A DNA stretch of 64,000 bases, taken from NCBI RefSeq assembly GCF_002161595.1, contig NZ_NFID01000001.1, positions 62,001 to 126,000 of the forward strand. Reading direction: 5' to 3'. Below are positions 61,771 through 64,000 of this stretch, one piece after another. The stretch comes from Gemmiger sp. An50 (GTDB taxonomy: Bacteria > Bacillota > Clostridia > Oscillospirales > Ruminococcaceae). Numbering within the stretch: position 1 is the first letter of the stretch; the number at the start of each line of letters is the position of its first letter. Both the position numbers and the translations under genes were made by a program. The notes beneath the pieces were generated by a model. That model did not search any database and had not been told where the DNA came from. It saw only the letters and a program-made list of their open reading frames with translations.

Positions 61771-63045
61771 ATGAACCGTTCAACCTGTTTTATCCGTTTT
61801 GCCGCCGTCGCCGCCGCGCTGGCTCTGCTGGCCGGCTGCGGCAAGGCCCCGGCCAGCGCCGCGCCCTCCGGCAGCGGCCAGACTTTCGGTACCGACGAGG
61901 GCGTTTCCTCCGGCCCGGTGCAGGAGCTGACCGCCCCGCTGCCCTACCAGCTGTTTTCCCAGGGGGCGGGCAGCGAGGAGGGCTTTTACTACGTGGAGCC
62001 CACCCCGGCCAACAGCCTGGCCGGTCAGCTCCACTATGTGGACTACGCCAGCGGGCTGGACGTGCCCCTCTCCGCCCAGGTGAACAGCGACCATTCCGAC
62101 GAGACCGACACCTCCTATCTGGACTCCATCGAAGGGGACTACCGGCTCTTTCTCTCCGGCGGGCAGCTCTACTTCCTCCGCACCGACGCGGTGTACCGCA
62201 TGGAGCCGGACGGCAGTGATCGCCGCCTGGTGTACCAGTGCGACAGCGGCGCTCTGCTCATGTGTGCCGCCGCATCGGAGGACCATTTGTATCTGTTCCA
62301 GCGCTCCGGCGATAACATCCGGGCGATCCGGGTGCCGAAGGAGGGCGGCAGCGGCAGCACCGTGGCCACCCTTTCGGGCGATCAGGACGTGACTCTGGTC
62401 GGCTGCCGGGACGGGCTGATGTACCTGCACCGGATGGGCTACGACCCGGACAAGGCCGACAGCATGGGGGTTCTGGGCGCCACCACCCACACGCTGGCCA
62501 CGCTGGACCCGGCCACCGGCCAGGTGACCGAGCTGGCGGACCTGTGCCCGGACGACACGCAGTATGCCGAGCCCTATATGGCGGGCGAGACCCTGCTGCT
62601 GTTTTATCCCAACAACGGGCTGCAGCTGGCCATCTGCGACGAAAAGGGCCAGCCCCAGCGCACCCTGCCGCTGACGGCCCAGGGGGAATCTCTGCATCAA
62701 ATCGAGCAGCCCTATGTGATCGGCGACACCTTCTTTCTCCCCTGCTGGGACGATCAGCTCCATCAGGGCTGCCAGCTTCTGGTGGACATCCCCACCGGCG
62801 AAGTGAGCCGGTCCGACCTGTGCCTGAGCCGGGACGACGGCAAGGACAAGCTGGGCGCCACCGTGCTGGCGGAAAACGAGAGCAGCTATCTGGTGGTGAG
62901 CAGCCTGACCACCGAGGAGATCCAGGCCCCCCGGGGCGACGGCACCTCCGTCACTCTCTCCGCCCAGCGCTATGGCTACAGCCTGGTGGACAAGGACCAG
63001 TTCACCGCCGCCTCGCCCCAGCTCACCCCCATCCAGCGCAGCTGA
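61771..63045 (+). CDS. Propeller-like lipoprotein with Cys-less motif (array member 6)
   Basis: 424 residues, ATG 61771 behind AAAAGGAG. Lipobox LLAGC; EGFYYVEPTPANSLAGQLHY leads to PLSAQVNSDHSDETDTSYL. This aligns without gaps to the motif of members 1-5, but the three cysteines are Ser101, Ser106 and Asp113, while His108 and the TSY end are kept. Blade repeats (VYRMEPDGSDRRLVY, HTLATLDPATGQVTEL) and the C-terminal YSLVDKDQFTAASP correspond to its paralogues. It is the last gene of the array operon. It may be a version that no longer binds metal or forms disulfides. Confidence 0.8.
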   Translation: MNRSTCFIRFAAVAAALALLAGCGKAPASAAPSGSGQTFGTDEGVSSGPVQELTAPLPYQLFSQGAGSEEGFYYVEPTPANSLAGQLHYVDYASGLDVPLSAQVNSDHSDETDTSYLDSIEGDYRLFLSGGQLYFLRTDAVYRMEPDGSDRRLVYQCDSGALLMCAAASEDHLYLFQRSGDNIRAIRVPKEGGSGSTVATLSGDQDVTLVGCRDGLMYLHRMGYDPDKADSMGVLGATTHTLATLDPATGQVTELADLCPDDTQYAEPYMAGETLLLFYPNNGLQLAICDEKGQPQRTLPLTAQGESLHQIEQPYVIGDTFFLPCWDDQLHQGCQLLVDIPTGEVSRSDLCLSRDDGKDKLGATVLAENESSYLVVSSLTTEEIQAPRGDGTSVTLSAQRYGYSLVDKDQFTAASPQLTPIQRS

Positions 63046-63058
63046 CCCTCTTACAAAC

Positions 63059-63113
63059 AACAGCGCGGCCCCGAACCGGTTTTTCCAGTTCGGGGCCGCG
63101 CTGTTGTTTTTCA
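63059..63113. terminator. Bidirectional terminator, right border of the array
   Basis: CAGCGCGGCCCCGAAC, loop, GTTCGGGGCCGCGCTG, then TTGTTTTT. The stem is nearly the same sequence as at 52168-52211. It serves both the array operon and the convergent CotH gene. Confidence 0.9.
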
Positions 63114-63118
63114 GTCAA

Positions 63119-64000
63119 TCAGTGCACGCCGTCTGCCAGGTCGGCAAGCTCGCCCAGGTCCGGCAGCCAGACCGACGAAGCGTCCACGTAGGGGCCGCCC
63201 CATTCCTCCCGCTCCTTCCAGGTGGAGGGGATGCTGCCTTCCAGCTGGCCCCGGGCGCTCTCGGCCCGCAGCAGGCAGAAGTCGGTAAAGGTATCCACCC
63301 CGGTGCAGAAGTCCTCATAGGAGCAGAAGGCGGTGGGGTCCCGCCGCACGTAGGGGGCGATCATCCGGGCGGTGGCGGCGGTCTCGGCCGCAAAACGTCC
63401 GCTCTCAAAATATCCGCTCAGAAACGCATCGAAATATCGGTGGTAGGCGGCAAAGCATTCGTTATGTTTCATCACCTGATGGTAGAGCGGGCGGTTCTTC
63501 ATCACCTCGCCGGACGCGGGGGTGTCGATGGGGTAATTCACATAAAGCTCCGCATCGTTGATGGGGTCCGGCATGCCCAGCGAATAGGTGGCGAAGGCCA
63601 GGTTATAGTCCCAGGGCAGCATGCTCAGCCGCCCGTTTTCCTCGTAGAGAAAATAGTTGTGGCCGGTGCGGCCCAGGTAGCTGTCCAGATTGACGGTGAA
63701 CACCTGCACCACAAAGTACCGCAGCACCTGGTCCAGGTCCACCGCCCTGTCCAGCTGCTGCCCGGTGGAAAGCTGTTCCAGCGCCTTGATCAGCCGCTGC
63801 TTGTCCGCCGGGGAGGGGTCGAATTTCGCGGTGCGGAAGATGTTGTCGTAGCGTTCCTCCTCCGGGCCGGTGTAGCGCAGGGCCACGTCCGGGTTTTCGT
63901 CCGAAAGGCGCTTGTAGTCCGGCTTGTACAGCTGGCCGTGGTCCGGCCCGAAGTTGCGGCGGGCAAAGGCTTCCTCCGGCTCCTCCACCGCCAGGAACAG
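63119..64000 (-). CDS. CotH-kinase-family protein, N-terminus beyond window
   Basis: 293 C-terminal residues are visible; the frame remains open to base 64000. Family landmarks are the lysine/acid-rich ADYKRLS-type region (LYKPDYKRLSDENPDVALRY), the helix VLRYFVVQVFTVNLDSYLG and the metal-binding strand LSMLPWDYNLAF. CotH proteins are atypical kinases that phosphorylate surface or spore-coat proteins; in gut Clostridia they are usually secreted. It is convergent with the lipoprotein array and shares its terminator, so a functional link is possible but unproven. Confidence 0.85.
   Translation of the reverse strand: MFLAVEEPEEAFARRNFGPDHGQLYKPDYKRLSDENPDVALRYTGPEEERYDNIFRTAKFDPSPADKQRLIKALEQLSTGQQLDRAVDLDQVLRYFVVQVFTVNLDSYLGRTGHNYFLYEENGRLSMLPWDYNLAFATYSLGMPDPINDAELYVNYPIDTPASGEVMKNRPLYHQVMKHNECFAAYHRYFDAFLSGYFESGRFAAETAATARMIAPYVRRDPTAFCSYEDFCTGVDTFTDFCLLRAESARGQLEGSIPSTWKEREEWGGPYVDASSVWLPDLGELADLADGVH

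Noticed and set aside
52392-63045. Array lipoproteins as ABC substrate-binding proteins for the adjacent ABC genes
   Set aside because: The proteins show blade-like repeats and a Cys/His motif, not the two-lobed binding-protein pattern, and the ATPase/permease are of the exporter type.

Overview
The window is about 64 kb of a high-GC (roughly 60-65 %) low-overlap Firmicutes chromosome. The gene content (mreBCD/minD/maf cluster, DUF4321 next to a dUTPase, U32 peptidase beside ZapA, AGCS symporter, two-subunit L-serine dehydratase, LPxTG-type anchors, Gram-positive lipoproteins, ATG/GTG/TTG starts behind strong AGGAGG sites) fits an anaerobic gut Clostridia of the Oscillospiraceae/Ruminococcaceae (Faecalibacterium-Gemmiger-Subdoligranulum type). 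This is inferred from style and gene order only; no rRNA or tRNA gene was found.

Left part (1-10 kb): the end of a surface-polysaccharide locus (truncated GT4 glycosyltransferase, undecaprenyl-phosphate sugar transferase), a sugar nucleotidyltransferase, a divergent MerR regulator/MATE exporter pair sharing a 19-bp-spacer promoter, a broken and chimeric sensor kinase/surface-protein relic, and a complete hybrid histidine kinase. 10-16.7 kb: an AraC regulator divergent from an alpha-galactoside utilisation operon (lipoprotein binding protein, two permeases, GH36 alpha-galactosidase; the ATPase must come from elsewhere). 16.8-17.5 kb: one AT-rich, probably acquired gene carrying a HEPN-like RNxxxH motif.

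17.6-32.6 kb is mostly core: aspS, a small lipoprotein, an Ogt/MGMT repair protein, a small membrane cluster, mgsA, minD, PBP2 (mrdA), mreD, mreC, mreB, maf, a DUF4321 protein, dut, a MITE-like element, a U32 peptidase and zapA. The order matches the clostridial mre/min cluster, but minC, minE and rodA are not there. 33-42 kb: glycogen phosphorylase and a GH13 amylase with a Lys/Ala-rich tail, a methyltransferase, a phage-type replication-like protein behind two iteron-like repeats and two tandem terminators, a DUF1835 protein and glycerol dehydrogenase. 42-52 kb: an AGCS symporter, a PHP phosphoesterase and an MFS carrier, divergent from a DeoR regulator and L-serine dehydratase (sdaAB-sdaAA), then an OPA-like MFS carrier and an NfeD/SPFH membrane-domain pair.

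52.2-63.1 kb is the most unusual part: six paralogous secreted lipoproteins, probably beta-propellers, five of which carry an invariant C-x4-C-x-H-x4-C motif. The sixth has the same motif with every Cys replaced and only the His kept. An ABC exporter (ATPase plus a permease with two large ectodomains) lies inside the array. Two of the lipoproteins have nearly identical duplicated promoters with three phased half-sites. The array is bracketed by near-identical terminators and followed by a convergent CotH-kinase gene that runs off the right edge. I know of no assigned function for this lipoprotein/ABC arrangement, and it is the best candidate here for an undescribed system.
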